From: Posidonia oceanica
Taxonomy: Eukaryota; Streptophyta; Magnoliopsida; Alismatales; Posidoniaceae
Reading direction: 5' to 3'
DNA length: 64,000 nt
Assembly: GCA_037176725.1 (NCBI GenBank)
Contig: JAZBRS010000013.1
Span: 13,411,001 to 13,475,000 of the forward strand
Shown here one piece after another: positions 24,011 through 35,307 of the stretch (the first letter of the stretch is position 1; the number at the start of each line of letters is the position of its first letter). Both the position numbers and the translations under genes were made by a program. The notes under the pieces are model-generated. The model did not search any database, had not been told where the DNA came from, and saw only the letters and a list, made by a program, of their open reading frames with translations.

Positions 24011-25170
24011 AGTGAGGGTCATCCCAAGCACGAGTTGACCAGCTTTGACTGTCCGACCTAGTCCATGTCCTCAAGAACTGCTGTGCCACCAGAGAAGATC
24101 TGCTTGACCACAAAGGGGCCGCGCTAGTTGGGCCGGAATTTTCCTCGGCCGTTAGGTAGATGGATGGCTCGCAGAACAAGATCCCCTGGTTGGAAGCTTC
24201 TGGGCTGAACTTTCTTCAGATATGCTCTAGCCATCTGCTTCTGGTAACTGCGAGCATTGTGCATAGCTTGCAATCTGTGCTCATCAATCAGGTTTAGCTG
24301 GACGTAGCTGTCTTCGACCCATTCTGCCTCCTCCAGCTCAACTTCTCATAGGATCCGTAGTGAGGGGATCTCTACTTCGACGGGCAGCACCGCCTCCATG
24401 CCGTACGCCAGTGAGTACGGGGTGGCTCCTGTCGAGGTCCGGACTGATGTCCTGTACGCCCAGAGTGCCTACGGAAGCTTGTCATGCCAGTCCTTGTGGG
24501 TTTCTGCTATCTTCTTCATGATCTTCACAATCTTCTTGTTGGCAAACTTCACTACTCCGTTCATCTGCGGCCGATAGGGCGAGGACTTGTAATGCTTGAT
24601 CTTGAGGTTCTGTAGGTACTCCTCGATCCTCTTGGCGATGAAGTTCGTGTCGTTATCAGAGATTATGGTATGAGGGACCCCATACCGGGCGACGATGTTG
24701 TTTCTGATAAATTTCTCTGTTGCCGCGGCTGTGACAGCCTTGTGGGAGGTCGCTTCCACCCACTTAGTAAAGTAGTCGATCGCCACCAGGATGAAGCGAT
24801 GACCATTCAAAGCAGCAGGGTGTATAGCGCCAATGACATCAATCCCCCAGGTGGAGAAGGGCCATGGCGACGACATGTTGTGCAGTTGCTGTGGGGGAGC
24901 ACGAATAAAGTTACCATGGATTTGGCAGTTATGGCATCTACGCACAAACTAGCAGCAGTCTACCTCCATGGTTGACCAGAAGTAGCCTTGGAGCATAATC
25001 TTCTTGGTCAGGAGGACGCTGTTCATATGCGGGCCGTAGGTCTCTGCATGTACTTGAAGCATCAACGTGTCAGCCTCCGACTTGTTTAGGCAGCGTAGGA
25101 GCATCTGATTGTATGATCTTCTGTATAACTGCCCTACTCCTAACACATATTTTGACGCCAGACACGCCAA
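24011..25170 (-). pseudogene. Integrase of element B, catalytic Glu lost
   Basis: It begins with a zinc-binding region (HAETYGPHM, then CHNCQIHG at 25170-24900). The core follows: GIDVIGAIHPAALNGHRF (first Asp), ISDNDTNF (second Asp; the usual Gly is Asp), and NGVVKFANKKI where the family has Glu at the Lys position. The catalytic Glu is thus replaced by Lys. A stop separates the core from a C-terminal region (24468-24050) with ALWAYRTS and the YLKKV...GDLVLR fold typical of Ty3 integrases. It would have inserted element cDNA; as written it is inactive. Confidence 0.85.
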
Positions 25171-25248
25171 AGTCCTTCTATCTGCTGATGAGGTGCCAGG
25201 CGGGAGGCTGCCAGATTCCAGGAAGGCCTTGATGTCATGGTACCATGG

Positions 25249-25869
25249 CTATTCTTCTGCTGGATCGGCCTCCTCTATACTCAAGCATTGCGTAGGCTGC
25301 TCCATGCGGGTAACTGATACATCCACTGCACGATCTTCAGGTATGCTGAGCCAGGACGCCAGGGTTGCTAATGCATTTGCATATGTGTTCCTTGCTTGGT
25401 TCATGTACGTGAAGTGGATGCTCTCAAATTCTTCTATCAGCTTCAGCAGGTGCTCGTGATATGGCACAAGCTTTGGATCTTTTGTTTTCCAGTCGGCATT
25501 CACTTGAGAGATCACTAGCATGGCATTGCCGTGCACATGCAGCTTCTGCGCCTCATGCTCGAGTGCGACCTTCAATCCCAGGATGCATGCCTCATATTCT
25601 GCTTCATTGTTGGTGCATTTGAAGGTCAGCTTCCTTGCAAAGGGAATCATTTGCCCCTGCGGCTTTGTCAGCACTGCGCATATGCCTCGGCCCTTCTTGT
25701 TGACAGCGCCATCAAAGTACAGCTGCCACTGCTCTTGGTCTTCAGGGTCTTTCTCATCAGAGTCCTCCATTGCGGAAAGGATGTGCTCGTCAGGGAATTG
25801 CGTCTGGAGAGGCTGATACTCAGGCAATGGAAAGTCAGCAAGATGATCTGCCATGGCTTGCCCCTTCAT
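25249..25869 (-). pseudogene. Archaeal-type RNase H domain of element B pol, Asp residues lost
   Basis: 206 codons starting MKGQAMADHLADFPLPEY, the usual link after the Ty3 RNase H. Then WQLYFDGAVNKKGRG (first Asp), NNEAEYEACILGLKVALE (Glu), HVHGNAMLVISQV, where the family has GDS (Asp to Asn), and YANALATLAS, where the family has ADALA (Asp to Asn). This second RNase H is the hallmark of the plant Tat lineage. Two of the acidic active-site residues are gone, so it is inactive. Confidence 0.85.
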
Positions 25870-27173
25870 AGATCTCTGCGTGAGGAAGGTGATGTCGTAC
25901 TAAGACAACAACACCTGCCACTTGACACATCTGCCCACCATGGCCGACTTCTGAAAGAGGAACTTAATGGGGTCATGCCGACATAGAAGCCGAACTGGGT
26001 ACGCCATCATGTAGTGCCTCAGTTTCTGTGCGGCTTAGACAAGAGATAGGCAGGTCTTCTCTATAGTGCTATACCTGACTTCGCAATCATTGAATTTCTT
26101 GCTCAGGTAATAGATGGTGCGCTTCTTTCTCACCGATTCATCATGTTGGCCCAAGAAGGCACTCATGGAATGCTGCGTGGTAGAAAGGTAGAGAAGCAGA
26201 GGTCTCCCTAGCGTGGGAGGAACGAGGACAGGTGGCTTGATCAGTAGCTGCTTAATCTTGTCAAATGCAGCCTGGCACTCCTCGCTCCAGTTGATCTGTG
26301 CATTCTTTCTCAGGAGCTTGAATATCGGTTCGCAGATGGGTGTAAGTTATGCAATGAACCGACTGATATACTATAATCGCCCTAACAGGCCTCGGACCTC
26401 CTTTTCAGTTCTGGGGGGCGGCATTTCCACGATGGCTTTTGCCTTGCTCGGGTCCACCTCAATATATCCCAGGAGCTTTCCAGATGATACCCCGATTAGA
26501 CATTTGTTGAGGTTGAGACGCAGCTTGTATTTCCTCAAGCGGTCAAAGAGCTTCCTTAGACAAGCGAGGTGATCCTCGGGCTCTTTGGACTTGGCAATCA
26601 TAGCATCCACGTAGACCTCAACTTCTTGGTGCATGAGGTCGTGGAACAGTGCTGTCATTGCCCTCTGATAAGTTGCGCCAACATTCTTGAGCCCAAACGG
26701 CATAACTTGGTAGCAGAAGACTCCCTAGGGGGTGATAAAGGATGTTTTCTCCATGTCTTCTTTTGCCATTTTGATTTGGTTATAGTCGGAGAAGCCGTCC
26801 ATAAAGGAGAGCATTTTATGCTCTGTAGTGTTGTCGACTAAGACGTCAATGTGCGGCAATGGGAAATCGTCCTTGGGACTCGCTTGTTGAAGTCCCTATA
26901 GTCGATGCACATGTGGACTCGGCCGTCTTTCTTGGGCACTGGCACAACATTTGCAAGCCATTCAGGGTATAGGATGACCTTGAGAAAACTAACATTGTGC
27001 TGCTTCATGATCTCTTCTTTGATCTTGAGTAGCCACTGTGGTCGCCATCTTCTTAGCTTCTGCTTTACTGGCTTGGCGTCTGGATTCAAGGGCAAGTTGT
27101 GCACTACTATTTCGACGTCGAGGCCGACCATGTCTTCATTGCTCCAGGCGAAGACATCTGCATATTCTTTCAA
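25870..27173 (-). pseudogene. Reverse transcriptase and RNase H of element B (YVDA, frameshifts)
   Basis: 27173-26838 gives EYADVFAWSNEDM, NPDAKPVKQKLRR, the NVVPVPKKDGRVHMCIDYRD motif, and then a frameshift. 26838-26704 carries LSFMDGFSDYNQIKM-like text and FITP followed by a stop where Trp is usual. 26703-26371 has MPFGLKNVGATYQRAM and VEVYVDAMIAKS: the second catalytic Asp of YVDD is Ala. The Ty3 RNase H follows to 25870 with further stops (RPLLLYLS, AFLGQHDES, KLRHYM, DPIKFLF). It would have copied element RNA; it is dead. Confidence 0.88.
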
Positions 27174-27197
27174 GAATGCTATGAACTCTGCTCTAGC

Positions 27198-29090
27198 CTA
27201 AGGTGATAGTTGGGCGCTGATACGGACTTCTCTGGCTTCTTCGGCTGTGCCGATGTTGACAATCTTCGTCTCCTCTTCGACATGGAGGTTGGGGCCTTCT
27301 GGATCGTCTTCATAGGGCTGGAACTTAGGCGATGGTTCGTCATTCTCATCTTCGCCTATTTCATCCTTGTCTCCATATGCAATGAGTTCCGAGAGGATCT
27401 CCTTCTCAAAGGTGGGGTCTGTTATATTGAAGGAGTGTATATGTTCCACTTCTTGGCCCTGGTGACGCTTCAGGATGGTCACGCTCACCCGAGTGTTTCT
27501 ATATCCTCGGTGCGTGACCTCTGCTCTGGCAATCTCCTCTGCCTGTTCTGCTACTGCTGCCACAGCTGGTGCTGCTGACTCTGCTGCTGTCTGTGCTGCG
27601 GTGTGTGCTGCTGCCTGTGCTGATGCTTGTGCTACTGCTGCTTGTGCTGCTTGTGTTGTTGTTGCTGCTTGTGCTGCTTGTGCATGTGTTGCTGTTGATG
27701 CTGTTGCCGCTTGTGCTGTTGCTGCATGGGCTACTGCTGCTTCCTCCTCCGCATTTTCTAATGTGCTTGCGGGAAGTATAATAGGCTGGTGGCTAATCTG
27801 TGTACTGCCACGTGCTGCACTGCCCGAGTGGGGCATGTGTTGCACAAACCATCTAGACCAGCCCTCCGGTTGTAGAGTGATTAGCTCATCTGGTCTAGTG
27901 GGTGCCGTTGCTGCCGAATCTTCTAAGACCATGATAGTGGCATGGTTTTTCTGCGGGGAGGGATCCGTAGCCACAGCTTTCCCTTTCCTCATCGCCTGAT
28001 ACTCTGCGAGGTCCTCCGCGAGCGACACGAGTTGTTCTTGGAACAGTAGCTCCAAGTCTCCCATCATCGAGTCAACCTGAGCCTTTGCAGCTGCTCCTCC
28101 CTCCTCATCTGAGGGTGAGTCGACGTAGTAGGTGCCGGTGGCCTCTGGTTCTGGCTCGACTACTAGATGTACCACTGCCTGGGGCGGTTGCTCAGTTGTT
28201 GGTTGCACTGTCGGCTGGCCTTCTGGCATGGCTGACTGCGGTGCTGTGGCAATTAGGGATGCGAGCAGGTTGGTCAGTGGTGCCGCTGGTGGGTGTGCTG
28301 CCAAGGTCACTGCTGCAACTGGAGGGGAGGCAGAAGTGCTCCTCAGGAGGGCCGATGTCTAGGTGGCTGTGCCGGTCGACAAGACGCTTGCATCTGCTGG
28401 TGATGGTGGTTGCACGACCGAAGACGCCATGGGGGCCCACCACGAGGCTTGTTGTCCTGAGGCAGGAGGTTGTATGACTGATGGAGCCACCCGCGTCGCT
28501 GGTGATGCGGTTGCTGAAGTGGGCTGAGTCACGACGCTGGCTGAACTGACTAACTGATTTGCCAGAAAGGGTGACAGCTGTGCTGATGCGACTGCGGCCG
28601 TGGGCAGACTGGCTAACAGTGCCTGAGGATGCTTCTGACTCAGGAGCTATTGTTGTGGCTGTCAGTGATACTGGTAAAACTGCAGAAAGAGGAGAGACTG
28701 TCAATCCTGCCACAGGGCCCGCTGATTCTGCCGCTGTATCAGTAGAGGGGAGGGCCAGACAAACTGACCGGGATGCTGCTGGGCTGAGCTGGACCTCACT
28801 GTTGGTACAGGCTCCTTCAACTGTGCCAGACTGCTCCTCATCTAAGTAGTAGTCTTCAATGCAGGCCCACTCCTCCGTCGGTAGTGGAGAGCTCTGGCAC
28901 GGCACTTGCTGCATTGTGGCTTGACTGCTGCTCGAACCAAGGGTACTGCACTGGTAAAGTTAGTGAGGTCCCTAGGGATGGTTATTCTCTGATTCTTTGG
29001 CTGCGGGCGTCTATCTTCACTAGACTGCGGGTCGTATCCGAGACCTAAGAGTCTCTTCGCTCCTCTGCCATGATCAGCTCAGCGATGCCT
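27198..29090 (-). pseudogene. Protease-to-RT linker of element B with Ala-rich repeat
   Basis: Two overlapping open frames (28914-28192 Ser/Thr-rich; 28310-27198, 370 codons) suggest one frameshift. The second holds an Ala/Gln/Thr-rich stretch at 27770-27530, encoded by GCT/GCA-type triplets that on the plus strand read as CTGCTTGTG repeats. It then has EVEHIHSFNITDPTFEKEILSE-type text, and EEAREVRISAQLSP directly ahead of the RT. The latter is the usual 'I..LS' boundary before Ty3 RT. No catalytic domain is visible. Repeat-length variation here is expected from the triplet runs. Confidence 0.7.
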
Positions 29091-29798
29091 TGGTCGTATC
29101 GCCCGAGCGGCGTTCCCTTGATGTAGCCCCACCTGTGATAGACGATTTCGACCATTCAGAAGGGGTTACTGTGAACGGCCAAGGAGTTGACACGTTCAAG
29201 ATTAGGGATGTAGTTAACTGGTTCGGGACGGTTAACGCGGTATAAAGCATTCGAAAGCTCAAGGTCAAACTGGACAGTCTGTGAAGAGACGAAAGAAACT
29301 GCCTCGATCTGCTCCTTCTCAAAGTTCTCCGCCATGATAACGACGACATCGTTGCCCCAGCGGAACATGATCATGCGATGGAGGGTCGAGGGGATGACCT
29401 GATGCTTGTGCAGCCAAGGGCGCCCAAGCAGAAGATTGAAATTAGGCTCCAAGTTGACGATGTAGAATTCCACATCGAATATGATTGGACCAATGGTGAG
29501 GGGAATAATCAGAATCTCCAAAGAGTCATGGTGGGTGTTGTCAAAACTGTCATTCCCTTTATAGCTGACAAAAAGGGGTTGGTTCTGATTAATCCCCGCC
29601 AGAGGCAGTTCATCGCTCGTAAAAAAGATGACCTAGGGCTCCGCGATCATTCCTACCATGCTTTCTAGGGTTGCAGGCTTAATGATTTGGGACACATGGC
29701 GGCTTGGAACATGCAGAGAAAAGCCTCGCAATGTTCGGAGGATGTGTGGATGAGGTCCCAAATGGAAATGTCTGCCCTAACCTTCTTAAGCTGGGAGG
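29091..29798 (-). pseudogene. Retropepsin and G-patch-like remnant of element B
   Basis: At the edge (29798 to about 29650) the minus strand reads DISIWDLIHIL-like text that precedes Tat proteases. Then come LEILIIPLTIGPIIFDVEFY and NLLLGRPWLHKHQVIPSTLH (29521-29400), the C-terminal half of a retropepsin. The stretch that should carry the D-T/N-G-S active site is missing between about 29570 and 29530. I infer a deletion of roughly 100 bp. After a stop, GYIKGTPLGRYDQGIAELI (29140-29080) resembles the G-patch-like conserved block seen in A-I. Inactive. Confidence 0.7.
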
Positions 29799-31123
29799 TG
29801 TAGATACCCCGTTTTGGCACTCCCTTCTTAGTAGTATAGTCTATTGCATTGGGTCACCCCTAGAAGCACTTCACTCAATCCAGGGCATCTTACTTGAGCC
29901 AAACACCTTTTCTCCAGTTCAAAACATTATCCCTATTTAACCCTCAAGTGTCAACAACTTGAATGTTCTTCATTTCTTGACCAAATTTGGAAGATGGACT
30001 GACTGAGGGTGTTATACGCTGGATTCCCAGTTTATAACGTTGGCCGCTGATTTTCCAGCAGCTAACATTGGCCGCTGGTTTTCCAGCGTCTAACATGGGA
30101 ACCCAGTCAGTCCCAAACTTTCTTTATTTGGCCAAATACAAAATTCGTGTTTTTGCCTTCTTTAGAATTTGTTGACCAGTCAACGCAATTAACACCAGCT
30201 TAATGACATTTAATCAAGTTTTAATTAGGGGATATTCCTTGAGCCTGGCAGCTGTGCTTCGGAGGTCGTTATCCGCTGGAATTCCAGCAGACAATGTTAT
30301 CTGCTGGATTTCCAACGTATAACACCCCTGAATTGGAAAGTTTGCTGGTCTATTCATTCAATTCCTTTTTTATTCCTCCCCTGCTTCTATAAAAGCAGGG
30401 GTACCCTCATAGGGTCAAGGGACAGATTTTTGGAGAGAGGTGAGATTTTTGAGAATTGAAATAGTGAAGAGATCCCTAGAGAGAGAAACCACGTTTTGAG
30501 AGAACTTTGAGAAAGTGGATAGAGTCTTTGAAAGAGCTTGAGTCTCCCTTTGTCGTCAGTAGCATCATGTCGACATATCTTGCACTCCATGCATAGATAA
30601 AAATGGGGCTATCTTTAATTTTTCTCTTTTCATATCATATATTTAATTCCGTAGTATAATTAAGCATATTCATTTCATATATTGTTGTAGCTAGGCATAC
30701 ATTTCCATTAGTTGCAACCGGGGGGATCAAACCCCTTGGGTAAGTATTTCGTTGTCTCTTTATGTCCCTTTTTATTTATTCTGAATAAGTTACTACAACA
30801 TATTGATCCATATTTGCGTCATTTCTGTTTGTTTTGTTAACATTTGTCATACAAGGAGGAAGAAGAAAGAAGAAGAGATTCACCAAGCATGGGCACCCTT
30901 AGGCAACGCAGGCACTGTCCCAAGGTAGCTGAACTCACAACCATCACACATCTCCCCAAGATGTCTCGAGGGCCAGCGAAAGCAAACCGAGAGTGGCGAT
31001 CACACTAACTTCAACACACGTGGAGTGGAGAAGTCAGATACAACAAAAGGGGACTCCGAGAAGGAGCAAATAGAAACAAAGAAGCGAGCCTCTTCTCCTC
31101 CTAACCAAAACCCCATATCCACA
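29799..31123 (+). mobile_element. 5' LTR of A-I
   Basis: TGTAGATACCCCGTTTTGGC to CCCCATATCCACA, 1325 bp. Hairpin cassettes lie at 30011-30094 (three) and 30268-30323 (two). A TATA box, TATAAAAG, lies at 30388-30395, 65 bp after the second cluster. The downstream half contains AG-rich text and 'ccggggggatcaaacccc'. There is no PPT-like sequence before it, consistent with a 5' LTR in foreign DNA. Confidence 0.93.
30388..30395 (+). promoter_or_regulatory. TATA box of the A-I 5' LTR
   Basis: TATAAAAG in CTTCTATAAAAGCAGGGG. It is conserved in the 3' LTR at 51173-51180 and in A-III at 16442-16435. It marks the likely start of genomic RNA synthesis about 30 bp downstream. Confidence 0.75.
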
Positions 31124-31126
31124 GTC

Positions 31127-31144
31127 TGGCGATCACGGTGGGAC
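31127..31144 (+). other. Primer-binding site of A-I
   Basis: TGGCGATCACGGTGGGAC starts 3 bp after the LTR end (31123). TGG matches the CCA end of a tRNA. I could not name the tRNA with confidence. Confidence 0.6.
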
Positions 31145-32700
31145 CGCTAAAAGTGCCCCCGTGCAAGGTGAGTAAGTCCTTCTTTCTTCTTCCTCCTCAT
31201 CATTGACATTCCTAGTGTTAATTTTTAGCTTCTTAATTTTTTCTTAAGTTTTAAAGAAGCAGTGAAATTTCTCATAGTGTTTCGAGGCACCGTGATCTTT
31301 TTCTCGTTTTCTTTTAAGTCAAAATAACTGAAATCACCCCCCCTTTTCTCTCTAGAATTCTCATGCATGGGGGTGATCTGTAAAAGCTACTGTTTTACTG
31401 AAAAAACACTGTCAATACGTTATACACGTGACCTACTGCGTCCAACATTGGACGCTACAGTATATGCGGCCAACGACCACTGAACAGAAACCCTTCTGTT
31501 TTAAAGTTTTTCTTAGTTTTCTTTTTATAATTGGTCCAAGGACTGAGGTGTGAGGTGATCGGCTTTGCCGTAGGGATCGGAACCTTAATCTTTGGGTGCT
31601 TTTCAAAAATAAAAAAAAAATCGAATCTTTCTATATGACTTGCATGGCCCTTATTGGGAACTAATTGCTTGTATCATTTCTTGAGTTATATAAGTAACCA
31701 TTTAGGTCCCGAGCACCTCTGTTGCAAAGGGCCTAGAAGAGGTGCTTGTATTGTCATTTTCTTTCACAAGGGGCCCTCCTTCTTCCTTGGCTTTTTGTAA
31801 AAGTTAATTAGAACCTCAAGCTTTGATTTGTATTCTTCCCTCTCCCTTTCGGTGGTTTGATTGTGCTTGGTGTGTTGACAAGCGAGAGCCTCGATCAATC
31901 TTGAGTACGCTGGGCTCTACCTCTACGGGGTAGGGACCTAAGTGTAGTCGGGCTCCCCCTAGCATCCTCAGGAGTTGAGGTAGGGGGTAGTACCAATATA
32001 TATATATATATATTTACCCATTTTGTGAGGAGCCATAGAAATCCAGGAAAAGAACTCATACCTAAGCCTTAAGGAACCCTGAGAGCTATGCAAGTTTAAA
32101 ACACTAATCTCAAAGCGAAAATAGAAATTAAAACTTTAAATCGCTGTCTGAAAGTGTTTCTGTGCAGTTCTCTGTAACAAGGTGTTAGCCGCTGGAATCT
32201 CTGCGTCTAACGTTGGATGCTGTAGATAGCGCGTCTAACGCATTCTTTGCTTAGCTGTTTATTTTCTAGCTTTTCTGTGGTGGATTGATTGTAGAGTAAA
32301 ACATTTGAAAGCAAAACAGTGACAGTTTTATATTTTGTTTTTACTTCTTAGGAACCTGTATTAAATTGTAAAATTTTGTAATTTCCTTTTTGTGTAAGCA
32401 CTTGTAATCCTTCATTTATATAAAAGAAAAAAAGGAATCAAAAAGAAAGAGAGAAAAAAAAGAGAGAAAAAAAGAGAAAAGGAAAAGAAAAAAAAGAGAG
32501 GAAAAAAAGAAAGAAAAACAGAGAAAAAAAAACAGAGAGAAAAAAAAAAGAGAAGGAAGAAACAATGAAGACAAAGAAGAACAGAGAAATACAGCTGAGA
32601 GCATTGAACGCTTAAATATCCGCATCCAACGTTGTACGCTGCATTTTGAGGCGTATTACACCCTAAAGCCAATCTCATCTCATTATATTAGTTGCTACAA
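31145..32700 (+). other. 5' leader of A-I with cassettes, TA repeat and purine tract
   Basis: Non-coding. Double hairpin cassettes lie at 31419-31474, 32183-32239 and 32604-32660. A (TA)n microsatellite lies at 31996-32012, and a purine tract (AG/AAAGAG) at 32425-32570. The tract gives pyrimidine-rich open frames on the minus strand (Phe/Ser/Leu runs) that are not genes. Confidence 0.7.
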
Positions 32701-34512
32701 TGATGAACAATCAAGTCTTTGAAGCTGAATAGCTAGAAAGAGAGAGGTCAGACTCAGCAAGTACAACGGGAGAGGAGCGTATAATCTACCATCCGACCAC
32801 CGAAGAAGCCTTGGATCCAGACTCGATTCAGTATAGAGCCATGTATCAGTTCTTAAATGAAGAGACATCAACCCCTACGGGGCCGTGTCAGAACAACCTC
32901 TAGCAGCCACCCTACCCCGGTGAAAGACAACGAAGGCCAGTTGTAGACCATACACCTGACGAAATATACCAGGGACAGTATGGCAACCCATCGCCGGATA
33001 CAAACCACCCACGACATGGTACAACGCTCAACGGAGCTTATAAATCAAGGGCAAATCCCTTGATGCAGGAACAAAATCACATGCCACATGGTGAATACAA
33101 GGAAAGAGTCTATCCGCCCTACGGGCACTAAGAACAGCATCTCCAAGCACCGACGGCGGGCAATCAGCCTCAGCCGAATTATCACAACCACCAGGCATCT
33201 CCTCTGCGACACGAGCCGGTCGCACCTTAACACTTTTGCAATAGCTATCCCCATCAGTAGCAGAACCATCAATCCCTCAACTCACACATCTCGACCCCAT
33301 CAGCCGGGAAAACAAATTTAGATGAGATGAGAAAAATGCTCAGCGCATTAGGGGTACATACCCAAGCTCTAGCAAACTTTGATACGAGCCGGTTTCCTCC
33401 GTTCAGACTCCCCTTGGGTTTCAAGTTCCCGAAGACTCCCAAGTTCAACGGAACCACCAACCCACTCAGTCACCTAGTGTGGTTCTAAATGGAGTCAGCC
33501 CCCTACTTCCATGACTTGGGGCTTGTCGTACACCTGTTCTTCTACTCACTTGAAGGAGAGCCCATGGATTGGTTTCTCACTCTCTGCAAGGAAGACCCTA
33601 GCAGCTTTGATAAAATCAGAGAGAGCTTCCTAACGAAATACCAGCACAAGATAGATCCTAAGCCGACCTTCCACGACCTAAGCAAAGAAGTCATGAATCA
33701 AGGCGAGAGCTGGGTAGCATTCACCAACAGATGGTGGGAAATGGTGGCCAGATCAGGCTTGACCATTCCAGAGAGACAAATGGTCTAGACCCTTATTGCA
33801 AATACAACTGGATCGATGAAGAAGGGGCTTGTGAATGCTTACTGCCTTAGTGTAACGGCTCTGTATGAAGTGGCTGCTTCCGTCAAAGAAAATTTTCATG
33901 AATTCATGGAGGAGCTCAAGAAGAGCCAAAAAACACAAGTGGTGGAAGGCGTGACTGGAGCTATCAATAGGATTAATTCCACGCCAAAGCCACCAGAGCA
34001 GAGGGTTATAATAAACTCGCAGCAACCATCATGGAGCCACCCTCCTCCTCAACAGCAATCATGGAGCCGCCCTCCTCCTCAACAGCAATCCTGGAGCCAC
34101 CCCCTCCTCAACAGCAGACATGGAGCCACCCTCCTCCTCAGCAACAATCACGGAGCCGCCCTCCTCCTCAGCGGCAACAAACATGGAGTAATCCCCCTCA
34201 CAATGGGAATAGGGGCAATTATCACAATGTCCCCCCCCACAACTATTGCCACTTAAAAAGGGAAAGAGGGACCATTACCCTCCTCTACCAGTCACACTGG
34301 CGGATATGTTCATAGAGCTGGAGGATGCAAAAGCAATTGAACTCCCACCAGCCAGGCCCGAATTACCAAATAGTGACCAAAGCAAATACTGTCCGTTCCA
34401 TAGATTACATGGTCACAACATTAACGACTGCTGGACTTTCAGAGACACAGTCTATGACATGGTAGAGGCAGATGTGTTTGAATGGGACGTCCTAGTAAAA
34501 AGAGCTAAATAG
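32701..34512 (+). pseudogene. gag of A-I (several stops)
   Basis: Structural protein of the virus-like particle. From 32701 the frame is stop-interrupted to about 33490. The retrotransposon-gag core follows at 33489-33788 (LEGEPMDWFLTLCKEDPSSF, FLTKYQHKIDPKPTFHDL, GESWVAFTNRWWEM), then a TAG and a further 146 codons. A Pro/Gln-rich repeat of about 10 residues (WSHPPPQQQS-like) lies at 34030-34190. A zinc-knuckle-like CPFHRLHGHNINDC lies at 34390-34435. Most stops are TAG, which could derive from CAG. The Tat lineage typically has this CxxH...HxxxxC knuckle. Confidence 0.85.
34030..34195 (+). repeat. 30-bp repeat in gag of A-I
   Basis: Five to six copies of a 'catggagccaccctcctcctcaacagcaat'-type unit (quoted here by its first and last bases: CATGGAGCC...CAACAGCAA). 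They encode a Trp-Ser-x-Pro-Pro-Pro-Gln-Gln-Gln repeat. A length change in one unit shifts the frame. Confidence 0.8.
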
Positions 34513-34572
34513 AGGGAGCAGACAGGGTCATCTCACCAGATCTACAATAATCTCCTCCCTAATCATCAAATA

Positions 34573-35307
34573 ATGGTGTTCAAGGACAATGAGTTCCCCA
34601 ATCCATTAATAACAAAGAGCTGGGACAACCAAGCTGATAATGAGGAGATAATCTTAGATGATGACTGGGACAACGAGGTAGACGAGGGGCTAACAATGGA
34701 AGATCTTCTTAGCCAATTCAACCTCACAGCAGCGGATGAACCACAAGATAGTGTGGAGGAAGAAAGCACTCTTACCAAAGTTCAAAAAGCCAATCAGCAA
34801 TTTGAACGAGAAAACATTGTCTTCAAGGATTTTGAGCTTCCACCTCCGTATAAGCAAGAGCTGCCGCTTACCATCACAGTAGGCATCAATGACCATGTGC
34901 TGCAAGAAGTATTAGTCGACACTGGAGAAAGCCAGAGCCTTAGTTCTCTCTCCACACTCCAAAGCCTAGGGCTCAATGAAGATGAGCTAGACAAAACCCA
35001 CTTTATGTGCACCGGGTTTGACCAGAACGAGAAACTGGCACTAGGAACAGTACCTATGGAAATCACAGTGGGTCTTTTGACCAGTATCACTTCGGTGATC
35101 ATTATGAAGGAGGAAGTCCTAGAACCCCTCATCCTCGGGAGGTCTTGGCCAGCAGAGGTCGGAGCTGTGGCATCTCCAGTTCACCAATTGCTAAAGTTCA
35201 AATATGAGGGAGTGGTTGTTAGCATTCCTACGAATCGCTCAGGGGTTTTATGCAAATTCAAAGTGCCTGAGCCTCAAATCGCAACCCTTGGAGAAAAAGA
35301 GGAATAG
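34573..35307 (+). CDS. First retropepsin-like domain of A-I (extra copy)
   Basis: 244 open codons. The acidic N-terminal part (EEIILDDDWDNEVDE) is followed by FELPPPYKQELPLTITVGIN and VLVDTGESQSLSSLSTLQSLG (active-site DTG). The end is EPLILGRSWPAEVGAVASPV (the G-R-x-W flap/α-helix region). This is a complete retropepsin fold by motif order. A second, more canonical retropepsin follows at 35806-36225, preceded by the YDL linker that normally starts the Tat protease. The present one is therefore additional. It ends at a TAG where the frame probably once continued. The polyprotein frame upstream is also stopped (34510). Confidence 0.7.
   Translation: MVFKDNEFPNPLITKSWDNQADNEEIILDDDWDNEVDEGLTMEDLLSQFNLTAADEPQDSVEEESTLTKVQKANQQFERENIVFKDFELPPPYKQELPLTITVGINDHVLQEVLVDTGESQSLSSLSTLQSLGLNEDELDKTHFMCTGFDQNEKLALGTVPMEITVGLLTSITSVIIMKEEVLEPLILGRSWPAEVGAVASPVHQLLKFKYEGVVVSIPTNRSGVLCKFKVPEPQIATLGEKEE

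Larger units (their letters stand above)
17124..29798 (-). mobile_element. Family B Tat-like element, 3' portion
   Basis: Minus-strand Ty3/gypsy element split by A-I. This part runs, in element order, from the protease region (29798) through RT, RNase H, archaeal-type RNase H, integrase, DUF7745/PMD-like gene, 86-bp array and polypurine tract to the 3' LTR (17124). The gag-proximal part and the 5' LTR start are at 51906-56515. The two parts share the GGAGG duplication flanking A-I, and the reading frame continues across the junction. An archaeal-type RNase H after the RT/RNase H and a tRNA-Arg-like primer site place it in the Tat/Ogre group. Confidence 0.9.

Noticed and set aside
27475..27999. 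174-codon Ala/Cys-rich plus-strand frame
   Set aside because: Shadow of the triplet-rich linker of element B pol, which is on the minus strand.
32412..32678. Phe/Ser/Leu-rich frame that could look like a membrane protein
   Set aside because: Antisense translation of a purine tract.
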